DNA of 64,000 nt from Nocardiopsis listeri NBRC 13360. GTDB taxonomy: Bacteria > Actinomycetota > Actinomycetes > Streptosporangiales > Streptosporangiaceae. The position numbers were made by a program, and so were the translations under genes. The notes under the pieces are model-generated. The model ran no database searches. It worked only from the letters and a program-made list of their open reading frames with translations, and was not told the DNA's origin. Of this stretch, positions 31,605-42,200 are shown piece after piece (position 1 is the first letter of the stretch; the number at the start of each line of letters is the position of its first letter). The stretch lies in NCBI RefSeq assembly GCF_001570765.1, contig NZ_BCSH01000008.1:99370-163369 (forward strand), read 5' to 3'.

Positions 31605-33610
31605 TTCGTCACCTCTCCCAACAACCGCTGGATCTCGCCTTCAAGTTCCTTCAGCTCCGCGTCGATCTCCTCTAGCGGACGAGGCGGCGTGTACACGTAG
31701 AAGTGCCGCGTAAACGGAATCTCGTAGCCGATCTTCGTCTTCGAATAATCCACCCACGCATCCGGAACGTGCGGCAGAACCTCGCGCTCCATGTAAGCGT
31801 CGAGGTCCTCGTCCAGCGGGATGTTCTCGAAGTCGCGCAGGTCCGCGTCCGGCTCCGGCTGCCCCTTCTTCTTCTGAACCTCACCCTCGGGGTCCCGCAC
31901 CGAGACCGCACCCCACACGGCTTTCATCACCGGCGTCGGCGGCTTGGCGATGCCGCCCTCGGCCAAAGCCTGCTGAATCCGATCGGCGAACTCCGTCTTC
32001 TTGAAGCTCGGCTCACTACCCACCAGCGACCGCATCGCCTCGACCAGCTCCGTCTTCTGCTCGTACTTGGCGGTGGTCTTGCCCTTGTCCAGCGCGGCGG
32101 CGAGCTCCACCAGCGTCTCCTCGGTGACCTCGAAGCGCAGCTTCAGCGGCCTTTCCACGGTGATGCGCTGGTATCCGAAGTCCTCGTTGCCGAACACCTT
32201 CACCTTGCCGTGCAGCGGGAGCTCGGGGTCCTCGACCACTCCCAGCGCGTCCGCGTACAACCGCGTCAGTTCGGTGATCTGCTCGGCGCTGATCTCCTTG
32301 CGCTTCTCCCCCAGGGACTTGCGCATCTTGGTCCAGTGTTCGCGGGCGTCGATCAGTTTGACCTTGCCCTCGTGGGCGCGGTCCTTGCGGTTGGTCAGCA
32401 CCCAGAAGTAGGTGGAGATGCCGGTGTTGTAGAACAACTGATCCGGCAGGGCGACGATCGCCTCCAGCCAGTCGTTCTCCAGGATCCAGCGGCGAATCTC
32501 GGACTCACCGGAGCCAGCAGCACCCGTGAACAGCGGGGATCCGTTGAAGACGATGGCGATACGGCTACCGCCACGCTTCTCACCCTCCTCGTCGAGCTGG
32601 ACCGGCTTCATCTTGGAGATCATGTGTTGCAGGAACAGCAGCGACCCGTCATTGATACGCGGCAGACCGGCCCCGAAACGACCGGAGGAACCCAGTTCGT
32701 ACTCGGCCTCCACATCGTCCTTGACCTTCTTCCACTCCACACCGAAAGGCGGGTTGGCGAGCATGTAGTCGAACTTGCGGCTCTGGTGCCGATCGTGGCT
32801 GAAGGAGTTGCCGAACTTGATGTGCTCGGGGTCCTGTCCCTTGATCATCAGGTCCGATCGCGAGATCGCCCAAGACTCGGGGTTGAGCTCCTGGCCGAAC
32901 ACGACCGCCTTGGCATCCGGGTTCAGAGCCGTGATGTGATCGTGCATCTCGGTGAGCATCCCGCCGGTGCCACAGGCCGGGTCCAGGATCTGGCGGATGA
33001 TGCCGGGAGTACGTAGAACGTCCTCATCCGGAGCCAAGAGAAGATTGGCCATCAGCTTGATGACCTCACGCGGGGTGAAGTGCTCACCAGCGGTCTCGTT
33101 GGACATCTCGGAAAACTTACGGAGAAGCTCCTCGAAGATGTAACCCATCTGGACGTTGGAGATCCGATCCGGAGACAGGTCCAGGTCGGCGAACTTGCCC
33201 ACCACCTGGTAGAGCAGGCCGGAGTTGTCCAGTTTCCGAATCTGACCTTCGAACTCGTACTTCTCCAGCACCTCATGGGCGTTGTAGGAGAAAGCGTTGA
33301 TGAAGTGAGTGAGGTTGTTCGCCGTTTGGGAGGGGTCGGCGGCGATGCGCTCGAAGGTCAACGGACTGGTGTTGTAGAAGCTGTGCCCCGACGCCCGCAG
33401 CACGAACTCGTGGTGGACCGGCTTGTCCTTGAACTTCTCGTGTGCGTCCAACACCGCTTGCTTGGTCGGCTCCAAGACACAGTCCAAGCGACGCAGAACG
33501 ACGAACGGCAGGATGACCTTGCCGTACTCCGACTGCCTGTAGTCGCCGCGGAGCAGGTCCGCGACCGACCAGATAAAACTCACCATCTCCTGATGGGTAC
33601 TCGAATTCAC
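31601..33610 (-). CDS. hsdM: Type I restriction-modification methyltransferase, HsdM subunit
   Basis: A 669-residue adenine-N6 methyltransferase. The N-terminal helical domain starts STHQEMVSFIWSVADLLRG. The SAM site is DPACGTGGMLTEM (motif I, about residue 205) and the catalytic motif IV is ANPPFG (about residue 290). It is longer than classical HsdM (about 500) because of a C-terminal charged region (from about 440). GTG at 33610 is chosen because AAAGGA lies five bases upstream; the frame continues upstream only as non-coding overlap. First gene of the hsdM-hsdS-hsdR chain and 67 bp after the methylase-specificity fusion gene. Confidence 0.95.
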   Translation of the reverse strand: MNSSTHQEMVSFIWSVADLLRGDYRQSEYGKVILPFVVLRRLDCVLEPTKQAVLDAHEKFKDKPVHHEFVLRASGHSFYNTSPLTFERIAADPSQTANNLTHFINAFSYNAHEVLEKYEFEGQIRKLDNSGLLYQVVGKFADLDLSPDRISNVQMGYIFEELLRKFSEMSNETAGEHFTPREVIKLMANLLLAPDEDVLRTPGIIRQILDPACGTGGMLTEMHDHITALNPDAKAVVFGQELNPESWAISRSDLMIKGQDPEHIKFGNSFSHDRHQSRKFDYMLANPPFGVEWKKVKDDVEAEYELGSSGRFGAGLPRINDGSLLFLQHMISKMKPVQLDEEGEKRGGSRIAIVFNGSPLFTGAAGSGESEIRRWILENDWLEAIVALPDQLFYNTGISTYFWVLTNRKDRAHEGKVKLIDAREHWTKMRKSLGEKRKEISAEQITELTRLYADALGVVEDPELPLHGKVKVFGNEDFGYQRITVERPLKLRFEVTEETLVELAAALDKGKTTAKYEQKTELVEAMRSLVGSEPSFKKTEFADRIQQALAEGGIAKPPTPVMKAVWGAVSVRDPEGEVQKKKGQPEPDADLRDFENIPLDEDLDAYMEREVLPHVPDAWVDYSKTKIGYEIPFTRHFYVYTPPRPLEEIDAELKELEGEIQRLLGEVTK

Positions 33611-33677
33611 CGGGGTCCTTTCGAAGGGGTGTGCGCCTGAAGGGGCATGCAGCGGGGTTGGTTCAAGTCTGTCTGAT

Positions 33678-35738
33678 TCACGGGGCGCCCGTGACCTCTT
33701 CCACGGCTTCCTCGTCGCCCGCCGGCGGCTCGACCGGCGGCTCCAAGAGCCCCGTTCGCAGTCCGCTGGTGAGGCGTTCTCCCAGTTCATTGGCGACCTC
33801 ACGGGCATGCTCCAGCCGATGCCGGAACTCGTGCAGTTCGCGGAACGCGGCGCCGTAGCGGCGCTGTTCCTCCAGCGGCAGCAGCGGCACGCGCAACCGC
33901 CGAAAGTCCACGCGCAGGATCGTCGAGCCCTGCCCGGCCCGGCGCAGGTTGTCCTCATCGGCGAGGAAGCCGGCCAAGAACCACGCATCGATGTGGGCGG
34001 GGTCCGGGCGCACCAGATACAACTGGTTTCCCAGAAGCGCACCGCTGTCGACCTCGGCGGCCACCCGGACCTTGGAGGCCCCGCTCCTGGTCATGGCCGA
34101 AGGGATGAGCACGTCCCCGTCCTGGATCACCTGGTGCCCCGTGGTCTCCGGGTCCACCGGTTCGGCGAGGCGCTTGCTCGCCTCGCCACCCCCGTTGACG
34201 TCGCCGGGGGTCAACACCCTTGGCCCGGTGCCCTCGTCCAGATCAACGACGGGCACAACCGGTGCCCGGTAGACGGCCAAGGCCCCGGACCGGGCCAGGT
34301 CGTCGAGGGTGGTCATCCGCCACTCCCCCGGCTCCCGAGCGCCCCACCCGACACCGGGGACGGACGAACGTGTGTCCTCCAGAGTACGCAGGAGTCTTCG
34401 TCTGACCTTGCCCACGCACTCGTGCGCCTGGGCCGGGCCCACCTCGGGGACGGCGGCGGGAAGGTGGCGCTGCGGGGTCAGGTCCACACTGTCGTCCAGC
34501 AGTTCGACCACGGGCACGGCCCGGCTGAACCCTGTCTCGTCCACCACCGTGTCGGGCCCGTCCAGGAACGTTCGCCAACTCCGACCCACTCGATCGCGTA
34601 GCTCGTCCCAGTCCGCGGGCCTGCGGTCCTCTCCCCCACCCCGATTGCTCTCGGTGTCGACGAAAAGCACCCGATGCCGCTGCACGGCCTCCGCCTCCGG
34701 CTGTTCCAGCACCCACAGGTGCAGCCCCACGTGCAGGGGCGCGGCCGCGCCGATCGGCAGAGCGATGACGGCCGCCAGCGCGCCCCGCCGCAGCAGTTCC
34801 CGCCGGATGCGGCGGCCCGAGGGCCGGGAGGCGGCCGCCGGGGGCATGAGTACGACGTCGCGGCCGCCGGGGCGGGTGTGGGCCAGACAGTGTTGGATCC
34901 AGGCGAGTTCGGATTCGGAGCGAGGTGGGACCCCGTAGGCCCATCGTTCGTCGTAGGCGAGTTCGTCGGCGCCCCAGTCGCGCTGATTGAAGGGCGGGTT
35001 GCACAGCACCGCGTCGAAGTGACGTCCGTCGAAGGCGTCGGCGATGAGGGAGTCTCCTCCCCTGACCCGTCCCGGGGCTCCGCTGGGCACCAGCCCGACC
35101 AGTGCCCGGGCCAGGCGTGCGCCGGCCTCCTCGACCTCCTGTCCGTACAGGCCCACCGCTCCCTCCTCCGAGGCGGCGCGCAGCAGGGAGCCCGTGCCAC
35201 AGGCGGGGTCGAACACCTCGGCTCCGCGTACGTCGGCCAGGTCGACCATCAACCGCGCCAGTGGGACGGGGGTGAGGTGCGCCTTGCCGCCCAAGGCGGC
35301 CAGGTAGGCCTCGTGCAGGTGTGCGGACAGTTCCCGGGCGGCGTCCGGGGTGGTGGCCGCTCCTCGCACGGCTTCGGCCAGGTCGGTTCCTCCTTGGTGG
35401 GTGGCCACCCGGTCCACCGCCTTCTTCGTGGCCCGCCCCTGGGACAGGTGGAGCAACAGTTCCTGGACGTCGGCGACGACCTCTCCCAGGTCGCCGTCCT
35501 CGGTGGACGTCACCCGGATCCGTTCCCAGACCTGTTCGTGGGGCGCGCGTTCGGGCATGCGGTCGCTGTCCGCGAGCCACCGTTCGATCTGGTCCAGGTC
35601 GAACAGCACCCGGTTCCCGCTGCCCCCGACGGGATCCGGAAAGTCCCCGTGGCGTCGGCGCCAATTGCTGACCGTGGTCCGGCTCACCTGCGCGATACGC
35701 GCGATGTCGGCCGCGGTGACGCTCGTGTTCTCCGCCAT
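33678..35738 (-). CDS. HTH-containing N6-adenine methylase fused to a half specificity domain
   Basis: A 686-residue protein. Residues 8-58 form a MerR/AlpA-like helix-turn-helix (VTAADIARIAQVSRTTVSNW, then LFDLDQIERWL). The methylase part has FDPACGTGSLLRAA (motif I, about 185) and CNPPFN (motif IV, about 250). The C-terminal third (about 470-665) looks like one HsdS recognition domain, with RVPLLPLEEQRRYGAAF as its conserved helix. No nuclease is attached. AAAGGAGG lies six bases before the ATG. It is divergent from the DruH-like/helicase operon (133 bp apart) and precedes hsdM. It may methylate DNA to protect against, or be read by, the helicase system. Confidence 0.85.
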   Translation of the reverse strand: MAENTSVTAADIARIAQVSRTTVSNWRRRHGDFPDPVGGSGNRVLFDLDQIERWLADSDRMPERAPHEQVWERIRVTSTEDGDLGEVVADVQELLLHLSQGRATKKAVDRVATHQGGTDLAEAVRGAATTPDAARELSAHLHEAYLAALGGKAHLTPVPLARLMVDLADVRGAEVFDPACGTGSLLRAASEEGAVGLYGQEVEEAGARLARALVGLVPSGAPGRVRGGDSLIADAFDGRHFDAVLCNPPFNQRDWGADELAYDERWAYGVPPRSESELAWIQHCLAHTRPGGRDVVLMPPAAASRPSGRRIRRELLRRGALAAVIALPIGAAAPLHVGLHLWVLEQPEAEAVQRHRVLFVDTESNRGGGEDRRPADWDELRDRVGRSWRTFLDGPDTVVDETGFSRAVPVVELLDDSVDLTPQRHLPAAVPEVGPAQAHECVGKVRRRLLRTLEDTRSSVPGVGWGAREPGEWRMTTLDDLARSGALAVYRAPVVPVVDLDEGTGPRVLTPGDVNGGGEASKRLAEPVDPETTGHQVIQDGDVLIPSAMTRSGASKVRVAAEVDSGALLGNQLYLVRPDPAHIDAWFLAGFLADEDNLRRAGQGSTILRVDFRRLRVPLLPLEEQRRYGAAFRELHEFRHRLEHAREVANELGERLTSGLRTGLLEPPVEPPAGDEEAVEEVTGAP

Positions 35739-35788
35739 CGAAGCCTCCTTTCCTCGGTCGTGAACAGTACACCACAGCCTTACTCAGG

Positions 35789-35818
35789 TTGACAATGTTT
35801 TCACCCGGTCCCTATGTT
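35789..35818 (+). promoter_or_regulatory. Promoter of the DruH-like/helicase operon
   Basis: A consensus -35 TTGACA (35789-35794), an 18-bp spacer and a -10-like TATGTT (35813-35818) lie about 54 bp before the ATG at 35872. The region is shared with the divergent methylase gene. Confidence 0.6.
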
Positions 35819-35871
35819 GATGGCATCGGCATCACCGCTCCATCCGACGACACACCCCCTGGAGTCCGGCC

Positions 35872-38800
35872 ATGTCCTTGCCCCTTCCCCTGCCCTTCGA
35901 GCAGGAGGAACCGGAAGCCCACCCGCGGAAGGTCACGCCACGGCAGTTGCTCGACGTTCGCGAGGCCGAGTGGCGTCCGCGCCTGGAGTCGGTCTCCCTC
36001 GTCTCCGAGTCCCCCTTCAACGTGAAGGAACTCGACCAGGCGGCTCGGGCGCTGGGGGCGATCTTCACCCGGGAACTCGACGTTTACGGGCGCTCGAACC
36101 TGCACCATTGGCCCGCCTGTCTAGCGGCGGTCACCGTGGGGGTGGCCACCCGGCACTACGCCCACGGCACCTTCTGGCCGGCGTTGTGGGAGAGCACGAA
36201 GGTCCCCGTTTCCCGTCGCAAGACCGAGGCCTGGGGCACCCGTTTCCTGCGCTCCCTGGAAATCCTGGGCGTGGACACCTTCCCCGGGATGACCTACCCC
36301 TACGTGGATCCGATCCTGATGCACTCGGGCATCCCCACCTACTGTCTGGGGGACGTCTTCGACCTGCTGTTGCACCGGAGCGCGGTGGAACCCGGGTTGG
36401 ACGCCTACGGGTTCCACCTGTGGGCCGTCTCCGGTCGTCACCGGCTCCGGGATATGGACATGCCGGCCGACAGGTTCATCTCCTCCGGCGGTGACTACGC
36501 CCTGGAGACCATCGAGCGGTGCATGCAACTGATGGACCTCCTGCGCGAGGACCCCGACGCCGCTCCTCGGGAGGTGGGGCTACCCCAGCGGTTCCACGCC
36601 CCGGCGGTAGCCGCGTTGGAGCGCGCGGCGAGTCGGGGCGCCCTCCCCCGACAGCCGCTCTGGCAATCCGCCACGCCCCGCGCGGCCCGGGCACGTCTGC
36701 GTCTGGACCCCTTCGTCCACGGAATCCACGTCGTCCTGCCGGTCCTGGACGGCACCGACGACCTCGACGTCTCGTGGGAGGTCACCACCGACGAGGGCAC
36801 CCACACCGTGCGTACCCGCCGTCGTTGGGGCGCGGCGGCCGAACCGACCGTGTTCGCGCTCGCCGGCCCCACCCGTTCGGTGAACGTCACCCCGCAGGGG
36901 CTCGGGGTACGCGAGCAACTGGACCTGATCGATCCGCTGGACCCACTCCTGGTCTTCGACGACTCCGGCGCGTTGACCGGTACCGACGCGACCTTGTCGC
37001 CCGGACCGGTATGGGTGATGCATCCCGGCGACCACGTGCTCGAAAAGTCCGAGACGGTGGCGGACCTGGGTGGTGGGTTCGACGTGCCCTATGGCTGGGA
37101 GGGGTGGTCCCTGCGCCGGCTACGGCTGTACCGAGGCGACTCGATCCGGTTGGAAGGGGGTTCCCACCACCGTGCCCAGGGTCGGGAGCGACCCCGGTTG
37201 GAACTGCCCGAACCGGTTCCCGGCGCGACCACCCCGCTCGGGGCACCGGTGTATCCGCACCGACCCTCCGTGGTCCTGCCCGATGCGGAGGGCGTGTCGG
37301 TGGAGTGGTCGGTGGAGGTGCGGTCGGCGGAGGAGGGCCGCCTGATCTCTCGCGTACGGGCGGACTCCGGTGAGGTCGTCGTCCTTCTGGCGGACCTGCG
37401 ATCGCCCGTGGTGGGCTCCTACACCGTGAACGTTCGGGGCCCGCTCGGGCGTGGGTTGAGCCGGCAGATCACCATCGTCGAGGGGCTCGACGCCCGGCAC
37501 GCACCGCGGGTGCGCGTCATCGAACCAGGAGGACTGGCGCCGGCCGAGACGCGTTTGGGCGCCGCCGACGGTGTCGAGGTCGAGCCCGCCCATCCGCGGT
37601 TCGGTCCTCAGGAGGTGGCCCGTCCCGTCACGGTGCGCGCCGGGACCTCGGTGGTGTCCCTACTGGTCGAGCCCCCGCACCTGCGTCTGCTCACCACCGG
37701 AGAGACGTCCCCGCGGTGGCGGGTCGAAGCCGCGCGTTTGGACTGTGAGTCCATCGCGGAGTCCGGTGACCTGCTCGTGCGGGTGCCCGAGGGCGAACCG
37801 GATCCGGGCCAGTTGCTCGCCTTGCAGGGAACGGACGTCGTCCAGCGGGTGGAGGCGGTCTCGGTGCTCGGGACGAACACGCACCGCTATCCCCTCGGGC
37901 AGCTCGTGGAGACGGCCGCCGCGCGGCGCCATCTGCGTCTGGTCGTGGGTCATGGCTCGACACCGATGCCCGTGGCCGTCGTGCGGCCCAGGAGGTTCGC
38001 GAGCGGCGCGGAGGTCCGCGGCGGGGTGATCGAACTCGAAGGGTTCGCCGGCATCGACGACGTCAGCGCGGCCGTGTACCTGCGCGGAGCGCCATGGCGG
38101 GCACCGGTCGTGCTGGCCGTGCCCACGGACGGGCGCATCCCCCTTCCCGACGAACTGCGCGAAGCCGGTCCAATGCGTCTGCTGTTGGCCGTGGAGGACC
38201 CGTGGTCGGTCACCGACCATCCCCGTTGGCCCAAGAGCGACGACCCGAACGTGTTGGGCTGTCCGGCCGGGGGACGACCCACCGGTTCCGACGAGGAGGA
38301 GGAAAGGCTGTGCGCCGCCTTCGCCACCGGGGACGGGTTGGACTCGCTTCCCCTTTCGCGTGACAACGCCGTTCGCCTGTGGCGTGTGCTGGGGGCCTCC
38401 GACCTCCTGATCAGCTCCGGTGTGCCCCCGGAGCGGATCATCGCCTGTGCCGACGCCTTGGGCAACACACCGCTTCCGGCGCTCATGGCCCACGGCGACG
38501 CCGACCTGTCCGCCGCCGAGAGCGTATGGGCACTGGTCACCGGAGGACTCGTCGCCTCTCCGGCGGGTGGACGCGTGCCCGTGCGGCAGGCGGCGGAACT
38601 ATGGCACCGTCTGCCCGCGGCGGCCGCCCTGGCCACCAGCGACCTCATGCCCCTGATCGACGCCGAGGTCTCCGACCCCGACCACGCCGAGCTGATGGAA
38701 CAGTTGGAACGGCGGTGCGGTGGGATCGCCATGACCCTGCTTCGGGGGAAAGCGGACCCGGCCTCGGGCGCGGGCAGGTTCGACGCCAACGCCGAGCACC

Positions 38801-39282
38801 TGGCCCGGATGTCACCGGACCAGGTCACCGCGATCTGGCAGGCGGCCCGAGTGGTCCCACGCGCCCTGCTGGACGAGGACTCGCGCACCCAGGCCGCTCT
38901 GGGACTGTTCAGCGCGCGTGATCGACCCGCCATGCACCGGATGCGCTCCGCCGCGCCCGCCATCGCCGGGAACGTGCTGCACCTGGCCAAACGCCTCGAC
39001 CAGACCTACCGACGCCCCGTCCTGGACCTGCTGGAACCACGCCACGCCCCGGGCGCCGCCCGATGGCGCAACCTGCCCGCCGCGTCCCTGGCCCTGGCCC
39101 TGTCCGCACGATTGGCCGCACGCGGAGTGCCCGCCTTCACCTCCCTGGCCCGTGGGCAACGCGCCGTCTGGGGGGACCTGGCCCGGCACGCCCCCGACCT
39201 CGTCCGCATCGACATCGTCCTGGCCGAACTGGCCCTCGCCGGGGCCGAACGCGCCCACATCGCCAAGGAGCAGAACCGATGA
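35872..39282 (+). CDS. Large DruH-like protein, first gene of a putative Druantia type III pair
   Basis: A 1136-residue soluble protein without a recognised catalytic motif. The N-terminal part (about 50-230) is rich in Trp/Tyr/His (HHWPACLAAVTVGVATRHY). The middle (about 300-700) looks like beta-sandwich repeats, and the C-terminal third (about 830-1136) is helical. It overlaps the DUF1998 helicase gene by ATGA. Known two-gene Druantia type III loci pair a large DruH protein of unknown fold with the DruE helicase; size and pairing fit. Sequence identity to DruH could not be checked. GGAG lies seven bases before the ATG. Confidence 0.55.
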   Translation: MSLPLPLPFEQEEPEAHPRKVTPRQLLDVREAEWRPRLESVSLVSESPFNVKELDQAARALGAIFTRELDVYGRSNLHHWPACLAAVTVGVATRHYAHGTFWPALWESTKVPVSRRKTEAWGTRFLRSLEILGVDTFPGMTYPYVDPILMHSGIPTYCLGDVFDLLLHRSAVEPGLDAYGFHLWAVSGRHRLRDMDMPADRFISSGGDYALETIERCMQLMDLLREDPDAAPREVGLPQRFHAPAVAALERAASRGALPRQPLWQSATPRAARARLRLDPFVHGIHVVLPVLDGTDDLDVSWEVTTDEGTHTVRTRRRWGAAAEPTVFALAGPTRSVNVTPQGLGVREQLDLIDPLDPLLVFDDSGALTGTDATLSPGPVWVMHPGDHVLEKSETVADLGGGFDVPYGWEGWSLRRLRLYRGDSIRLEGGSHHRAQGRERPRLELPEPVPGATTPLGAPVYPHRPSVVLPDAEGVSVEWSVEVRSAEEGRLISRVRADSGEVVVLLADLRSPVVGSYTVNVRGPLGRGLSRQITIVEGLDARHAPRVRVIEPGGLAPAETRLGAADGVEVEPAHPRFGPQEVARPVTVRAGTSVVSLLVEPPHLRLLTTGETSPRWRVEAARLDCESIAESGDLLVRVPEGEPDPGQLLALQGTDVVQRVEAVSVLGTNTHRYPLGQLVETAAARRHLRLVVGHGSTPMPVAVVRPRRFASGAEVRGGVIELEGFAGIDDVSAAVYLRGAPWRAPVVLAVPTDGRIPLPDELREAGPMRLLLAVEDPWSVTDHPRWPKSDDPNVLGCPAGGRPTGSDEEEERLCAAFATGDGLDSLPLSRDNAVRLWRVLGASDLLISSGVPPERIIACADALGNTPLPALMAHGDADLSAAESVWALVTGGLVASPAGGRVPVRQAAELWHRLPAAAALATSDLMPLIDAEVSDPDHAELMEQLERRCGGIAMTLLRGKADPASGAGRFDANAEHLARMSPDQVTAIWQAARVVPRALLDEDSRTQAALGLFSARDRPAMHRMRSAAPAIAGNVLHLAKRLDQTYRRPVLDLLEPRHAPGAARWRNLPAASLALALSARLAARGVPAFTSLARGQRAVWGDLARHAPDLVRIDIVLAELALAGAERAHIAKEQNR

Positions 39283-42200
39283 CCTCCCGATTCGACCCCA
39301 TCGACGTGAGCGCGATGATCGGTGACGGCTACCGCCGTTACCTGGGCTCGCTGCTGCCGCTGCGAGACCCGTCCCTGGCGAACGCGCTCTCCGAGCAGAT
39401 CGCCGGTAGCCCCCTGCTGAGCAAGGGGCCGCTGTTGGAGGCCACCCCGGCCTACGAAACCGGTCGAGCACCGCGTGAGTTGGTCGAGGAGGGTGTCCTC
39501 TCCCCCGGGTTCGCCTCGCCCACCGGCCCGGCCGTCCATCTCGACCGACCGCTGTACAACCACCAGGAGGAGGCGATCCGCAAGGCCCGTCAGGGCCGCA
39601 ACCTGGTGGTGGCGACCGGGACCGGATCTGGGAAGACCGAGAGCTTCCTGTTGCCGATCCTCAACGAACTCCAGGCCGAGCACGAACGCGGCGAGCTGGG
39701 CCCCGGGGTTCGAGCCATCCTGCTGTATCCGATGAACGCGCTGGCCAACGACCAGCTCAAACGACTGCGCGAGACGCTGCTGGCCACCAGCCCGCACATC
39801 ACCTTCGGTCGCTACACCGGGGAGACCAAGGAGACCGAACAGCAGGCCCTGGACTCCTTCAGGGCCCTGCACCCGGGCCAGAACCCTCCGCCCAACGAAC
39901 TCCTCAGCCGGGAGCAGATGCGCAAGAGCCCGCCGCATCTGCTGCTGACCAACTACGCGATGCTGGAGTACCTGCTGTTGCGCCCGGCGGACCTGGACCT
40001 GTTCGAGGGCGAGCACGCCGGACACTGGAAGTTCATCGCCGTGGACGAAGCGCACGTCTACGACGGGGCCAAGGCCGCTGAACTGGCGATGCTGCTGCGC
40101 CGGCTGCGTGATCGTGTCGCTCGGGGCCAAAAACTCCAGTGCATCGCCACCAGCGCGACCGTCGGCGACGACGCGAGCGCGGTCACCACCTTCGCACAGC
40201 GTCTCTTCGACGCACCATTCGACTGGGAGGACGGTGATCCCACCAGGCAGGACCTGATCCGTGCCACCCACAAGGACACCATGCCCCACTCCACATGGGG
40301 TCCGCTGTCCGCGTTGGACTACCGCAACGTACGCGAGGACGACGATCCCGGCCGCGCCCTGCGAAGCGTCGCGGCCGAACACGGAGCCGAGGCTCCTTCC
40401 GCCTTCACGCTCCTGGCCGGGGAACGCCGGTTGCAACATCTGCGCGTGTTGTTGGCCCGTGGCGGGCCCAAGCCTCTGGAGCAGCTGGCGGAGGAGCTGT
40501 TCGACGCGGTCCCCGAGACCGCCTCCGGAACCGAAGGATTGACCGCCACCGATCGGGTACGGGCATTGGCGGACCTTGTCGCGTTGGCCAGCATGATCCG
40601 CGACACCGACGGCACACCGCTGTTGTCGGCCCGATACCACTTGTTCACCCGGGCCACCGACGGCGCGTTCGCCTGTCTGACCGACCAGGGACCGCACGTG
40701 TCGTTGGCCCGGCACGAAACCTGCGAGACCTGCTCGGCGCCCAGCTTCGAGATCGGCTCCTGCAAAAGGTGCGGGGACCTGTACCTGGTGGGGAGCATCG
40801 AAGCGGAGGGGCGCGGGGAACGGCTTCTCCCACAAACCTCGCGGCAGAAGAAGCCCGAGTGGTTGCACTTGGGCGGCACGCCGATCACCGTCGACGACGA
40901 TGACGACACCCTGGAGAAGGCGAGCAGAGTCAGTACCCGGAACGCCTACCTGTGCGTGGGCTGCGGCTCCCTACTCGGCTCACCCTCCGGCTCGTGCGCG
41001 ATCGAGTGTCCCGATCGTTCCCTACGCGAGGTCCGACTGATCAAGACCCAGGGAGACCGCGCGGCCAGGTGTTTGAACTGTGGCGCGCTCGGCACCCACA
41101 CCCTGCGCCGGTTCGAGAGCGGTAACGACGCCTCCGCCGCCGTCGTGGCCACCGCGCTGTACCAGGCTCTGCCCCAGGACACGGACGCCCAGGTCGCCGA
41201 CCAACCCGGGGGTGGACGCAAGCTCCTGATGTTCAACGACAGCCGCCAGGCCGCAGCGTTCTTCGCGCCCTACCTGGAGACCAGCTATGGAACGTTCCAG
41301 CACCGGCGTCTCGTCCTGGAGGGCATGACCACGATCCACGACCCGGGCGATGAGCTGAGAATCGACGACCTGATCGACGAGACCGCTCAAGCCGCCAAGC
41401 GCGCCGGGTTGTTCGGTCGCAAGGTGTCCAAGCGTCAGCGCGCGTCCAGGGTCGGTCCCTGGGTGATGAGTGAGCTGGTCAGTACCGACGACCGCCAGTC
41501 GTTGGAGGGACGCGGCCTGCTCAGGGCGGACCTGACCCGTCCCGAGGGGGTGTCTCTGCCTCGGGCGTTCACCGAGTGGCTCGGGCTGGATGAGGACGAG
41601 GTGTGGGACCTGTTCGGGGAACTGGTGCGCACGTTGCGTCAACAGGGCGCCCTCAGCATGCCCGAGGGCGTGGCCGCCGACGACGAGGCGTTCATGCCCC
41701 GGCTCGGTCCGGTGTACGTGCGTCGAGATGGCGCCGACCGTGCGCGCAAGGTGATCAGTTGGGTGCCGACCTCGGGGCAGAACCGACGGCTCAACTACCT
41801 GGAACGGGTCTTGAAGAGGTTGGGGGTCTCCGAGGACGACGCACCGGCGCGGAAGGTATTGGAGAAGGTGTGGGACCTGCTCCGGGACATGCCGGAGGGT
41901 TGGTTCGTCTCGACGGACGATCGTGTGCTGGGAACGCTCTACCAGGTCGACCACGAGGGGCTGGAGGTGTCCCTGGTGACTCCGGAGAAGGCCCCCTACC
42001 AGTGCGACGCCTGTCGGCGTCTGCATCCGGTGTCGGTGCGCGGTGTGTGTCCGACCATGAACTGTCCCGGAACGTTGCGCCCCTACGACCTCCCCGACGC
42101 CGACAAGGACACCGACCACTACCGGCACCTGTACCGGACGCTCAACCCGGTCGCGTTGACCGCTCAGGAGCACACCGCGCAGTGGTCGGCGCGGGAGGCG

